Shown one piece after another: positions 47,340 to 59,174 of a DNA stretch of 64,000 bases. Position 1 is the stretch's first letter. The number at the start of each line of letters is the position of its first letter. The stretch comes from Dryomyza anilis (lineage: Eukaryota; Arthropoda; Insecta; Diptera; Dryomyzidae): NCBI GenBank assembly GCA_951804985.1, contig OX638130.1, positions 98,949,700-99,013,699 on the forward strand, given 5' to 3'. The notes under the pieces were generated by a model, which was not told where the DNA came from, ran no database searches, and saw only the letters and a program-made list of their open reading frames with translations. A program made the translations under genes and the position numbers.

Positions 47340-48675
47340 GTACTTCCGTTACTAAGGAATGTACTGCTTTTTATATTATTTAATGCCTGTATTTTATTAG
47401 GAATGTACATCTTTAATTTAAACATGTACCTCTTTAAATGAAAACTGTACTTCATGCATCAGATCATGTACTTCTTTTTTATCAGAAATTGTACTGCTTT
47501 TAATATAACATCCATCTTTCATCTGTATATGTACTGATTTTGGCAAAGCTGCTTTTATCAGAATATTTCCTTATTTTATCATGACATGCTCTGCTTTTTA
47601 GCACAACTTCTTTTTTTTTGTTAATACTTCATGTATTTTATTAATTGGCTTTATTAGCTTCTTTACTACACTCAAAATAAAAAGTCTGCTATTAAAAGCA
47701 AACTCTGAATGCTAAATTTTAGCGTACTTTAAATTGCATTTACAGCATATTTTTATATCTGCTATAGCAAACTGTTTGATGGGAATCTTAGTTCTGCTAG
47801 TGATCAAGATCGTGCTAGTGTCACTGGTGTGCATATCGCTAGTATAGCTAACATGCACTAGATGGCGCCGTAGTCACGAGACGTTGCAGATAAATATTTC
47901 TATAATTCGTAGACTCTTATTCAACAACATGTTTATTTAATAGAGATATTTCTTCTACGTAATAATAATGCACGCATGCAAGAGTAAAATAGTGAAATAA
48001 AGGTAAAATAAAAATAAATAAAATAATAATTATATAAAAATAAAAAAAGTAAAAAAGTATATCAGATATAAAAAAAATATTAAAATACAAAAAAAAAATA
48101 TATATATATATATATTTTTTCTTTTTTATGATTTGGAGTTAACAGCAAAAACAAAAATCAGGATATTAACTTAATATTATAATACATACTCATAGTGATT
48201 TTTAATGATAAATTTTATTCTGAAAACGCTTTTGTTTTATTTTGGCATATTAAATTTTGAATTTGAGTATGACATTAATATATGTATAAAATATCCTTTT
48301 TTTTAAGGGGATGTTCTTCCTCTAACCAAAAATATATATCAAGACATTTCTGTTTTATTTTATAGTCAGTTTAATTCTTTAATCAGGACATAAACATTGC
48401 ACTGCCAAGACTGCATTATAATATTTTTTTTTATCAGAAATGTATTTCATAAGGAATACGTCTTTTGTACTTCCTTTTTAGGCAAATGTATTTATTTTAT
48501 CAGCAGATTTTCTTTGTTTATTTTGGAAAATGAAGTGGAAAATAAAATGTAAAAACTGTTAATATTAAAAACATGTATATGATGCATTTGGATATAACAC
48601 TTTGAAAAATTGCTCTAAATTACAATCGATTTCTTCCGATAATGTACTTCTTTTATCAGGACTGTCTAACTGTTG
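47340..48675 (+). repeat. Very degenerate TGTACTTCTTTTATCAG-type repeat
   Basis: Words close to ATGTACTTCTTTTTTATCAG occur at about 47358, 47405, 47430, 47466, 47490 and 47530, and again at 48425-48500 and 48645, usually 25-40 bp apart within a cluster. Between (47670-48400) are unrelated A+T-rich sequence and a short TA run (48100-48115). The call is of low certainty. Confidence 0.4.
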
Positions 48676-48679
48676 TTCG

Positions 48680-49250
48680 TACTAATTTAATTATTTATAA
48701 TTATTATAATTTATAATTATTGTTTTCATAAATACTAAATAACTTAGTTTATAATTTTACTCAAAATTCGATTTTTTTTTTTTTGTAAAAGCTTGAAAAA
48801 TTGGAATTTTAAAAAAATTCGCTAAATTGACAGCATTCATTAGACCACGTGACACCTGCTGTTGACAGCAGAAAAACGACAACAATATTGATACAACAGC
48901 AACCACAAGTGCAACACAATTGCGTTGCTGTCAATATTTTGTCAACACTGCAGTCGATCTGAAAAACTGATAAAACTAACAGAACAGTCAACTAAAACCT
49001 TTAAGCAAACAATGCACCGAAAACAATAAAAGAAAGAAAATAGATTTTAAAAAATGTCAACAACATCAAGAGAGACAAGAACAATACACACCGTGACACT
49101 AGCAATATAAACAAAAGAATTGAAAAACCTGGTAACACTGGCTGTGCACAGACAATCAATGTGCACAAAGGAAATATTTAACAATAATTTTAAAAAATAC
49201 ACAATAAAAAACAAAATTCAAAATCTGCAATTAATATAAATAGAACAACA
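48680..49250. other. A+T-rich DNA, no gene seen
   Basis: Contains CAACAAT/ACAGCA patches (48860-48930). A 60-codon minus-strand frame at 48809-48991 shows no domain. Confidence 0.5.
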
Positions 49251-50413
49251 ATAGTTTAAAAAATTATATAGAAAACTGTAAAAAAAACGTACAAAAAATA
49301 GTATAGAAAATATAACAGATAACAGTACAGACTATCAGAAATAGAACGAAAACTGTTTAAGAATATTCCTATAAATAGTACAAAAAATAGTACAGAAACT
49401 AGTTCAGAAAATGATATGAAAAGGAGTGCAGAAAATAGTTTAGAAAGTAGTACAAAAAATAGTACAGAAAGTAGTATAGAAAATAGTATACAAAAATAAT
49501 ACCAAAAATAGTACAGAAAATAATACAGTATTGGTTCAAAAAATAGTACAGAAAATAATACAAAAAAAATAGTATAGAAGAAGTACAGAAAATATTCCAT
49601 ACAATAGTACAGAATATATTCCATAAAATAGTATAGAAAATAGTGCTGAAAATAGTACAGAAAATAGTACAGCAAATATCACTGATATATTCCGTAAAAT
49701 AGTTCGGAAAATAGTACAGTAAATAACAAAAAAAACCATACAAAAAATAGTTCAGAAAATAGTACAGAAAATATTCCATAAAATAGTATAGAATATATTC
49801 CATAAAATAGTACAGAAAAATAGTACAGAAAAATAATATTATAGACAATGGTTAAAAAAGTACAGAAAATAGTACAGAAAATAGTATAGAAAATAGTACA
49901 GAAAATTGCACAAAAAACAATTCAGAAAATAGTTCAGAAAATAGTATTAGTTTGCCCTTTACTGCCTAGAGGTGTCGTCGCATAGAAAAATGTAGTATAA
50001 AAAATAATACCGAAAATAGTACAGAAAGTAATACAGTATAGAGATTGGTTCAAAAAATAATACAGAAAATAATACAGAAAATAGTATAGTACAGAAAGTA
50101 GTATAGAAGAAATACAGAAAATATTCCATACAATAGTACAGAATATATTCCATAAAATAGTATAGAAAATAGTGCTGAAAATAGTACAGAAAATAGTACA
50201 GCAAATATTACTGATATATTTCGTAAAATAGTTCAGAAAATAGTACAGAAAATATTCCATAAAATAGTATAGAAAAATAGTACAGAAAAATAATATTATA
50301 GAAAATGGTTACAAAATAGTACAGAAAATAGTACAGAAAATAGTATAGAAAATAGTACAGAAAATAACACAAAAAATAATACAGAAAATAGTTCAGAAAA
50401 TAGGTTTTCTATG

Positions 50414-50533
50414 AAAAAAAATGTTGGCAGTCGCTGGGGATCGAACCGCGGACCTTTCGGCTCGTAGGAGAACGCACCCACGACTTTTCGCACGTAATCC
50501 AATGCACTAACTAGACGAGCTACCGACGCTACA
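50414..50533 (-). ncRNA. tRNA-like sequence with Pol III boxes and T-run
   Basis: On the minus strand, an A-box-like word GTAGCTCGTCTAGTTAGTGC (complement of 50504-50523) is followed by a canonical B box GGTTCGATCCC (complement of 50437-50447) and then a run of eight T (complement of 50414-50421), the normal Pol III stop signal. The distance between boxes is longer than in a normal tRNA, and I could not fold a proper acceptor or anticodon arm, so it is a tRNA-derived relic or SINE head, not a working tRNA. It stands head-to-head with the SINE to its right. Confidence 0.55.
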
Positions 50534-50536
50534 GTA

Positions 50537-50755
50537 TATAAAATAGTTCTGCACGTCCTCAGCAATCCAGAGGTAGCGCGCTGGACTTCCATTCTGAAGG
50601 TCTCGGGTTCGAATTCCGGCTTGGGCATGGGCGCTCGTGGTGATATTAACCACAAAATTGTAGGGAATAGATTTCACAGTACAATGGATATAGTCTGTCT
50701 GAGTGCTGTGGATCTTAGTAGATTTCCAAAAAAAAAAAAAAAAATATAAAATAGT
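50537..50755 (+). mobile_element. tRNA-derived SINE with 11-bp target duplication
   Basis: Element 50548-50744 has an A-box-like GGTAGCGCGCTGG (about 50572-50584), a perfect B box GGGTTCGAATTCC (50605-50617), about 110 bp of unrelated body and a 17-base A tail (50728-50744). Both sides carry TATAAAATAGT (50537-50547, 50745-50755), a good 11-bp target duplication, as expected for L1/RTE-type reverse transcription. It inserted into the 12-bp array. Open frames across it on the minus strand are the usual SINE translation artefact. Confidence 0.8.
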
Positions 50756-50895
50756 ACAGCAAATATTACTGATATATTCCATAAAATAATTCAGAAAATA
50801 GTTTAGAAAATAGTACAGAAAATAGTACAGAAAATAATGCAAAATAGTACATTAAATATTCTACAAAACAGTACAGAAAATAGTAGCAAATATAA

Positions 50896-52600
50896 TAATA
50901 GATAAATTAAACTTAAAAATCATAAATTGTTAACATTTCTCAAAAAAAAACACTATTTTAAATACCAAAAGAGACTAAATATTTGCAGACGGCAATGCAC
51001 CACAATGATAGTTAAAAATAAATTTTAAAAAATACGAAACCATTAAGGCATAAATTGTTTTGCATAAAATAAAGTAAAAAAAAATCAAAATAAAACCAAA
51101 AACAAAACAATAGCCATTGAAATTTCACAAAGGCACACAAAGCGCTGCAATCCAAACAAAAGCCGCTGGTGCCGCTAAAGAAGTTCGCAGCAGGTCGAAA
51201 AGATGAAAATGTGTGCAATTGAAATGCTCAACCACCAGAGAAGCGGCACCAAAAGCAGATATAATCTATAAGCAAATAAAAAAAAATAACCAAAAACAGC
51301 TAAAACTTACGACTTTAAGTTTGGTATTTAAAACATTTATTAAAACCAACACGAACAATTTATGTATTTAACACTGGTCTGTCTGTCTGGTCTGATAAAA
51401 CAGATGCTAAAATTTAAAATGTAGATAATTAATGCAAATTTAATGCAAAAATAATGTAAATTTGTGTTTAAATTAAAATTTACCATTAAAAACAAGTGAA
51501 CCCTACCATTCCGAAAACCAGCCAAGTTTGTATAGATTTTTTGCAGACTCTTTCACTGGGTCTCTAAGTTAATTTCCAGTATCTGGCGAGTAGTCGTGTA
51601 GCTAAATAATTTACATAAAAAGTTTGTAAATGAAGCGGCGGCGGCGAGGCGACTGTCTGACTCTGCCGTTGCATCTGCCAAAACAAAACAAAAAAAATAA
51701 TGAAATATAGAAAACAAAAACAACGTGGGCAACGTATGCACGATCATGTCTAGATTAAGTTAATGAATGTGTACAAAAAGTGCAGAAAGATGTTGTTGTA
51801 GTCAGAGGAGAGTCTGTGGAAAATATTGCAGTGTAAAATCTAAGGAAGAACAGCAACAACATCTGCAAAAACAACAACATTATGAATAGAATATCAGAGC
51901 TTTTGCTTAAGCTTCGACTCAGCTGTTTTTTTTATTTCATTTCTTCTTTTGGTTTTCTTGTAAAACGTGCACCTGGCAAAGTAGAACTAGTCATGCAATC
52001 CAAAACCACCCGGATCCACCCACGCATTGGGCACCGAAATTTATGCAAACTGTTTTTGTATGTGTATGTGTGTGTCACACATATACACACAAACATACAC
52101 ACACACACACAGTCAAAGTGGCAACCGGCAGACGTCGAGGCTACTGCACAGACATGCGTTGCGTCTGAGTGTGGCAAGAGTTGAAGGCAAGGAACTCGGT
52201 AGAAAAAAAAGAAAAAAACGTTGAATTTTAAAATAGTAAAGTTACAAAAAATATTTCAGTTAGTTTATAGTACATTTGTGTTCAGTAACATAAGGATGTT
52301 GCACGCAAATTGCAAGTTGATCGAATCATTTCTGCAATTGCCATAAAACATAGTTTCAGAAATGTAGCAAAACAGTTGCATTATTGTTGAAAATAAGTCT
52401 TAGGAATCTTGCAAAACATAGTGAGTATGTTATTAAGCAGTTGCATTTCGGTTTCTTTATTGTTTCCTTAATATTTTTTTAATATTTCTTTAATATTTCA
52501 TAAAATGTTCTTAAATGTTTCTTATTTTTTTAAAATTATTTCTCTAATGTTTTTTAAATGTTCCTTAAAGTTTTCTTAAATGTTTCTTTAATTGTTCTTC
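50896..52600. other. A+T-rich DNA, no clear gene
   Basis: Slightly more complex sequence at 51.1-51.25 and 51.55-52.2 kb, without a domain in any frame. At 52059-52110 a TGTG run is followed by a CACA run (TGTGTGTGTCACACATATACAC-type), able to fold into a hairpin. Open frames of 60-100 codons at 51882-52224 cross it and are not credible. Confidence 0.45.
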
Positions 52601-52609
52601 AAAGTTGAA

Positions 52610-53800
52610 TTTTTAGTAAAACATTTTATTTGAATGAAAATTATAATTTTTAGTGATAATTTGAAATTTTAAAGAACAATTTAAATTCTTAAAGAGAAAT
52701 AAAATTTTAGATGAAAACCTGAATTTTTATATAAAATTTGATTGAAAATTTGAATTTTCGGTGAAAAATTTAAATATGAGTAAGATTTTAATTTTAAAAG
52801 AAAAATTAAATTTTTAATGTAAAAATTGAATCTTCATTAAAAAAAATTATTTTTTTAGTGAAAAATTGAATTATTAGTGAAAAATTTAATTTTTATTATT
52901 AATTGAAGTTTTATTATAAATTGAATATTTATTTAATGAAATTTTTATTTTTTTATTAAAGAGTTGAATTTTTCATGAAAAATTGAATTTTTAGTGAAAC
53001 ATTAAATTTTCAGTGAAAAAATAAATTTTTAGTGAATAATTGAATTTTTAGTGAAAAATTTGGTTTTAAGTGAAAAATTTAATTTTTAGTCAAAATTGAA
53101 TTTTGAGTGAAAAATTAAATTTTAATGAAAAACTGTTTTTTTTTAGTGAAACATTGAATTTTTACTGAAACATTGAATTTGCAGTAAAAATTTAATTTTT
53201 AGTTAATAATTGAATTTTTATTAAAAACTTTAATTTTAAGTGAAAAATTAATTTTTAGTAAAAAAATAATTTTTAGTGAAGAATTTAATTTTTAGTGAAA
53301 AATTGAATTTTGAATGAAACATTGTATTTCAGTGAATTATTTAATTTTTAGTGAATAATTGAATTTTAAGTGAAAAATTGAATTTTTAGTGAAAAATTGA
53401 ATTTTAGTGAAAAATTGAATTTTTAGTGAAATATTGAATTTTTAGTGAAAAATTGAATTTTTAGTGAAAAATTGAATTTTTAGTGAAAAATTGAATTTTT
53501 AGTGAAAAATTGAATTTTTAGTGAAAAATTGAATTTTTAGTGAAAAATTGAATTTTTAGTGAAAAATTGAATTTTTAGTGAAAAATTGAATTTTTAGTGA
53601 AAAATTGAATTTTTAGTGAAAAACTGAACTTTTAGTGAAAAACTGAATTTTTAGTGAAAAACTGAATTTTTGTGAAACATTGAATTTTTAGAGAAAATTT
53701 GAATTTTTATTGAAAAATTTAATTTTTAGTGAAAAATTGAATTTTTAGTGAAAAATTGAATTTTTATTGAAAAATTCAAAAGCTGAAATTTATGTAAAAA
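52610..53800 (+). repeat. 19-bp hairpin minisatellite, block 7 (best preserved)
   Basis: Diverged on the left, then almost perfect at 53360-53660, where GAATTTTTAGTGAAAAATT repeats with a period of 19 bp for about 15 units. The right edge shows a run of AAAACTGAA sub-variants (53625-53670). Confidence 0.95.
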
Positions 53801-53804
53801 AACT

Positions 53805-54555
53805 TAATTTTTAGTAAAAAAAAAAAATAGAAAAAAAAATGTTCGAAAATTCAACTTGTCACTGGGTTGTTGACTACTGCCACCTGCGTGTGGGCAAAGT
53901 TTTTAGCTTTTTACATAATGTCCTTGTACTGGGTTACTATGTGAAAATGTTGCCTGTAACTTAAGGTGAATATAATTTTTTTATATATATATTTTATTTT
54001 TTGTGTGTTTCATTGCATAACTTGAGGCGCTCTAGACAGCAGTTTTTTCTTGCACACGTTCAGTGCAAATTTATTTTTTTGTGGGTGCTGCTGTCGCCGT
54101 TGCGACCGGCAAAGGTGTTTGACATTACAAAAGGACATTTTTTATGTTATGTATGACGCAAAGGACGTAAAGGTGTGTGTATGTGTGTAGCTAGTTAACG
54201 GTGTGTTGCACGTTTCCGTCAGTGGCGTAACGTAGCGTATGCGCCGAATAATATAACGGAAATTTTGTTTAAGTAATTTTTGCGAGATGCTGTCGTTGTG
54301 ATGTTGCTGCTGTTGGCGTTGTTGTTATTTATGTTGTTGTTGATGTTGCTGCTTTATCTTATTGTTGCTTTTTAACATGTTGCCGTCAGAGGTGATGTCT
54401 TGACAAAAAAAAAACAAAAAAAAAATTAAAAAAAAATATTTTTGCTGCTGTCACGTGTGCATGCAACGTTGGCATAATATGCTTATGTTAAATGTGTTGC
54501 TTGAAAAAAATTTATTTTATTTTAGCTTATTTTGCAATTTATGAAGCAGGTTCAA
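53805..54555. other. Noncoding DNA with TTG/CTG tracts
   Basis: Holds a GTTGCTGCTGTTGGCGTTG-type opa-like tract (54298-54360) and A-runs. No gene recognised. Confidence 0.5.
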
Positions 54556-54559
54556 GGAA

Positions 54560-56250
54560 CGCAATCGATAAAATCACATTTTTGATTAATTTTATTTTTT
54601 AATTGACGAAGTCTGCAATTTGTTCAGTGTATAAATATATTCTTTATTACTAATTAGATCTATTAATAATGATATATAACAAAAAAGAAAAACATAAAAC
54701 TTAATTAACAAAACAAAATATTTTTTACAGTATTCAAAAGTAAAATTTTAAATTTGATGCTTTAAAACAAAAAATTAATAATAATTTATTCTATTTAATT
54801 TAATCTGCTAGTATTGGTTTATTTAATTTCAAAAAACACATTTTTTTATGCAAACCCAAAATATCATTTAGCTGCTACAAAAAAAGCAACACTAGTCGTA
54901 TGAGCAACTTATTAAAATAAATAATTTTTTTTTTAGTTCAAATGTTAATAATTGTGTTCAGTAGAATATATTGTTTATTATGTTTATAAATGATTTAGTG
55001 AGTAAAAATAACAAAATTCAGACATTTTTAAAAGTTGTGCAAACATTATTTTGTTAATTTAATGCTTTATATCTCCTTAACTAATAAATATATACAATAA
55101 ATTTTAATTGAACAAAACTTCGAAAACGTTTCATTTTTAATTAGCTTAATATGATGCAAATCGCAAAATATAGCTACTTTATAATTATAGCTACTTTAAT
55201 TTGCCTACGCTTATCAAAAGACGATCATACAGTAAATATGACCAACATAATTAAATGAATCCCGTATTTAAATGCTAATAACTCTATACAGTAATCTTTT
55301 TTTATTCTATATTACAAAAAATAATAATAAATTGGTACTTTTATTGAAGAATAAAATTTAAATTTGAATGCTGTATAACTCATGAAGTATTAAAAGCAGT
55401 TGAAAAAGTAATTGATCTTTAATCTGAATCTATTTCTCAATTTAATTCCAAAAAAATATTTAAATCCCTTTGTGAAAATCAAAATTATAGCTGTTTTCAT
55501 TTAGCTTCTATAAAACAGCAACTCTTTTCGTATGAGCAAGATAATTAAAGGAAAAACCTAATGGTATTAATGCCAAATATTAATAATACAATAAAATAAA
55601 GTCTATAACTTATTTAGTTTAAACCGATTCAGTTGAAAAGAGAACGAATTAAAAATTAAACATTAACAGAAAATTTTGAATTTTGTTTAAAAATAAAATT
55701 TGCAAATTGCATGCTTTATAATTGAGAAACTAAATACAGTGCTTATGCAAAAAATGTATTTAAAATTTTAGTACATTTCTCCATTAATTTAAATCGCTTT
55801 ATGCAGTCCAAAATTATAGCTGCTTTAATTTAAATGCTTTGAAAAGTACTACCTATCGTATGAGATAAAAAAAATAATTATTTCATTAGTGCTAAATACT
55901 AAAAATATTTATCAAGAAAATCTAAAATTTATTTATTTTGAAACGGTTCGGTTATATTGAGAACGCATTTGTCAAAACTCAACAAAAAATAAACAATTTT
56001 AAATTTTTTTCAAAAAATAAAATTTCGAATTTAACACTTTATATTTGATATACTAAACTTACTATTTAAAAAAACTTAAATTAAATAAAATCTTACAATA
56101 ATTTTCAATTTATTTCCAAAACATTGCGCAAATCGCTTCATGCAGTCCAAAATTATAGCTATTTTAATAAAAGTGCTTCGAGAAGTACCACTTGTCGTAT
56201 GAGCAACAACAATTAAATGAAAACAAATCTATTAGTGCCAAATGCTAACA
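54560..56250 (+). repeat. Hidden ~325-bp satellite, five diverged copies
   Basis: A marker TCGTATGAGCAA with TAGCTGCTTTAATTT-like sequence just before it and AATTAAATG after it occurs at 54896, about 55232 (diverged), 55528, 55856 and 56194, i.e. at intervals of about 310-340 bp. Between markers the order is conserved: TAGTGCTAAATGCTAATAA, a long A+T stretch, AATAAAATTT.AAATT, TGCTTTATA, AAATCGCTT.ATGCA, AAAATTATAGCT. Copies are strongly diverged, so this is an old tandem array. Confidence 0.75.
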
Positions 56251-56254
56251 AATA

Positions 56255-57005
56255 CCACAGCACTGCAACTTCCGTTCTGGTCGCTTGTCAAAATTGTATA
56301 AATTATAAATTAGAAATTGCAAAAACAACAACTAAACAACAACTTACATGCATATTCATGAAGCCAACCAGCAACACCAGCGCCCAAAACGTTTTTCTTG
56401 TTCGGCTGCTGCGGTTGCTATTGCTGTAACTATTGCTACTGCCGTTGCAGCAAAAAGTTGGTCAGTCAAAACTTGGCAGACATACGCAGTGACTAAGAGG
56501 AAATAAAAAAAAAAAAAAGAAATATAATAATGTTGCAATGCGCGTACAACGTGCCAACAGCAGGGCGCGTCACTTCGTTTTTAGGTTTTTTTTTTTAGTT
56601 TTTGTTTCTACTGCAGCATGTTGCCGATGTTGTTCATGATGCTCCATTGATGTTGCTGCTACTATTACTGATGCTGCCGATGTTTTTGTTGTTGCCGCTG
56701 CTTAGCGGTTGCTGCTCTGTTAGTTGTGTTGCTGCGGCTGCTGTAAAAACTGCGCTGCGAGTTCATTGCAGCAACCGCAAAACACGTTGCAAACATTTTT
56801 GCAGCAACATAATGGATTTTCGTTAGAGGGTCTTTTACTATAATATTTATGTTGCTTTTTTGGGGTTATTTGAGGTTTTTTTTCGTGAACATATATTTTT
56901 TCCCCTTTTTTGCTACAACATTTGGCAAGGCTCTGATATAACACAATTTTGAAATGGGCGCACAATTTACAAGCGAAAAAAATATCTTTCATATTTATCT
57001 CAATT
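56255..57005. other. Noncoding DNA with opa-like CTG/TTG tracts
   Basis: Strong CTG/TTG/CGG-rich tract (56610-56760) and its CAA/CAG complement nearby give alanine-, leucine- and cysteine-rich open frames with no domain. No gene supported. Confidence 0.5.
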
Positions 57006-57009
57006 TTCC

Positions 57010-57905
57010 ACATTAAACAAGTAAAGTAATTTTTGAGTGAAAATTTTAATTTTGAGTGAAAATTTCAATTTTGAGTTTAATATTTAATTTTGAGTGACAA
57101 ATTTAATATTGAGTGAAAAATTGAACTTTCAGTGAAAAATGGAATTTTTAATGATATATGGAATTTTGAGTGAAATATTAAATTTTGAATTAAAATTTGA
57201 ATTTTGAGTGAACATTTGATTTTTGAGTGAAAAATTCAAGTTATAGTGATAGGTTTTGAGGGAAAATTCAATTCTGAGTGAAATATTTAATTTTGAGTGA
57301 AAGATCCATTTTGAGTGAAAAATTAAATTCTGGATGAAAATTTCGATTTTGATTGAAAATTACAATTTTTAGTGAAAAATTAAATTTTAAGTGAAAAATT
57401 TAACTGTTAGTGAAAAATTAAAATTTTTTGTGAAGAATTGATATTTTAGTTTAAAATTGAATTTTTAGTGAAAAATTGAATATTTAGTGAGAAATTGAAT
57501 TTTTTAGTGAAAAAAATTAATTTTGAGTGCAAAATTAAATTTTAAATAAAAATTTGAATTTTGAGTGGAAATTTGAATTTAGAGTGAAAATTTCAATTTT
57601 TAGTGCAAATTTTTGAGTGAAAATTCAATTTTGAGTCAAATATTCAGTTTTCAGTGAAAGTTCAATTTTGAGTAAAAAATTAAATTTGGAATGAAAAATT
57701 CAATTTTTAATGAAAAATTGAATTTGGGGTGAAAAATTTAATTTTGAGTGAAAAATTCAATTTTGAGTGAAAAATTAAATTTTGAATGAACATTTGAATT
57801 TTAAAGGAAAATAATCATTTTGAGTGAAAAAAATATTTTTTTTATTTTTAATGAAAAACTGAATTTTGCGTTAAAAATTCATAATTTAAATACAAATTTT
57901 ATTGA
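57010..57905 (+). repeat. 19-bp hairpin minisatellite, block 8 (GAGTG loop variant)
   Basis: Units here are mostly AATTTTGAGTGAAAAATT, i.e. the loop and flanking base differ from block 7 (TAGTG). Nearly all units of this block share the G, showing locus-specific homogenisation. Confidence 0.85.
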
Positions 57906-57909
57906 TAGA

Positions 57910-58670
57910 AAAAATATATAAAAAAAATTAAATCAAAACAGGATTTCTTTTTTTTTTATTTTTTATTCTATTTTAATTGTATTTATTCTTTTATCCTAAG
58001 TAATACTTGTACCATGATGCTCCATCTTCATTTTGTTTTCTTCGCATACAAAATGCTTTGTGTTGCCGCCACGTTATTTCCTGTTCTTTGATATGCAACT
58101 GCCTGCGTTTCTAATACGAACGGCACAGTGCTTAACACATACGCGCACAAACTGCCTTGGCAAATGTGTCAACATGACAAATACACACTTGACGGTTGTC
58201 CGCAAGCAGCTGCATGTCACGTATAACTCGCGCGCGCACTTGTTACAACTACAAAAACAACAACAAATTTACAACAGCTACAATATCACACAATACAACA
58301 CATGTGCAACAGTATCATGTCGCAACAACAACATGATTTTCAAATGTACAAATGTGCAAATGTTTTCAGCAAAAGATTTGATGCTTTGAACAAATGCAAT
58401 TGTTGTCGTTCATTGATATTTTGTTGCAGCTACAGCGTTTGTTATTTGTTGTATTGTGGTTATTGTTGTTGTGTGTTATTTGATTTTTATGTTATTTTTT
58501 TTTAATTTTATTGCAATTTTTCTCAAGCATGTGCTAAAGAAACATGAAGCAAGAAACATTCAGTGAGTACAATACACAACATCTGACAACATCAAATGCA
58601 ACATTGGCAACTGTTCTAGCAGAGTAGCGAACTTCAAATATGAGGCCTACAATTCTGTGATTTATTTTTC
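57910..58670. other. Noncoding DNA with CAA tracts
   Basis: Positions 58245-58330 are ACAACAACA-rich. A 118-codon open frame at 58033-58389 (+) crosses this tract; it has no domain and begins at a non-ATG or weak start, so I do not call it a gene. Confidence 0.45.
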
Positions 58671-58675
58671 TAAAG

Positions 58676-58985
58676 AAAAACGAGTTGGGAAAGTTAGGTC
58701 ACATGGGTAAGTTCGGTCACATGGGGCGGATTTTTGGACCACATATTTTTAGGTCAATTCTAACAATACTTTTAAATTTTATAACTATACCTTGAATACT
58801 TTTCGAGTTATTAGTTTCGAAAGAGTTATATAAAAGTGACTTGTATGGGAGGTGGGCGTGTCCGTTGACCGATTTGGCTCATTTTCAAACTCAGTTCCTA
58901 CTTTTGGCTAAAATATATTGAGACGAAATTTCATCGCATTCTGATCAGTATTTCGCAAGTTATTCTGTATTCGGACAGCAAGACG

Positions 58986-59028
<43 letters not shown>

Positions 59029-59174
59029 GGACAGACGGACATGGCTAAACGGACTCGGGTAGTGATGCTGATCAAGAATATATATACTTTTCCATACCGG
59101 ACACGCCTCCTAAGGGGCGTTACAATATATGCACAAAGTTAATATACCCTGTACCTCATAGGTGTAGGGTATAA
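58676..59174 (+). mobile_element. mini-me / DINE-1-like repeat, copy e (internally deleted)
   Basis: Starts ACGAGTTGGGAAAGTTAGGT, but after GGGGCGGATTTTT (58724-58736) jumps directly to GGACCACATATTTTTAGG, which in copies b and c lies some 350 bp further in. ATTTTT occurs at both breakpoints in the full copies (GGATTTTTATAG and CCATTTTTGGAC), so the deletion has a microhomology of at least six bases. The stem-loop and left subterminal word are lost. The GACA tract (58977-59039) is the longest of the undiverged copies. It ends AGGTGTAGGGTATAAA. Confidence 0.85.

Larger units (their letters stand above)
49255..50895 (+). repeat. 12-bp AGAAAATAGTAC array with ~530-bp higher-order copies
   Basis: Degenerate array of AGAAAATAGTAC and variants. 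A longer segment is duplicated: GTACAGCAAATATCACTGAT at 49665 recurs (one change) at about 50196 and again at about 50754, and ATATTCCATACAATAGTACA recurs at about 49593 and 50122, an offset near 530 bp. The array is interrupted at 50404-50744 by tRNA-derived sequence, and at about 49950-49985 by a short G+C-richer insert. Minus-strand open frames rich in YYFLYYF are artefacts. Confidence 0.85.

Noticed and set aside
49950..49985. G+C-richer insert in the 12-bp array as a third tRNA-derived fragment
   Set aside because: Only about 35 bp, no A or B box, no target duplication seen; cannot be assigned.
49256..50260. Minus-strand open frames rich in Tyr-Phe-Leu (108-149 codons)
   Set aside because: Translation of the 12-bp AGAAAATAGTAC array.
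50414..50533. Functional tRNA gene
   Set aside because: Although A and B boxes and a T-run are present, the box spacing is too long and I could not form the acceptor and anticodon arms.
50296..50655. Minus-strand open frame of 119 codons with a complex-looking N-terminal part
   Set aside because: It lies across the SINE and the tRNA-like unit; such frames are a usual by-product of tRNA-derived repeats.
56602..56826. Leucine- and alanine-rich open frame as signal peptide or receptor fragment
   Set aside because: It derives from CTG/TTG/CGG-type opa repeats with no domain or conserved flank.
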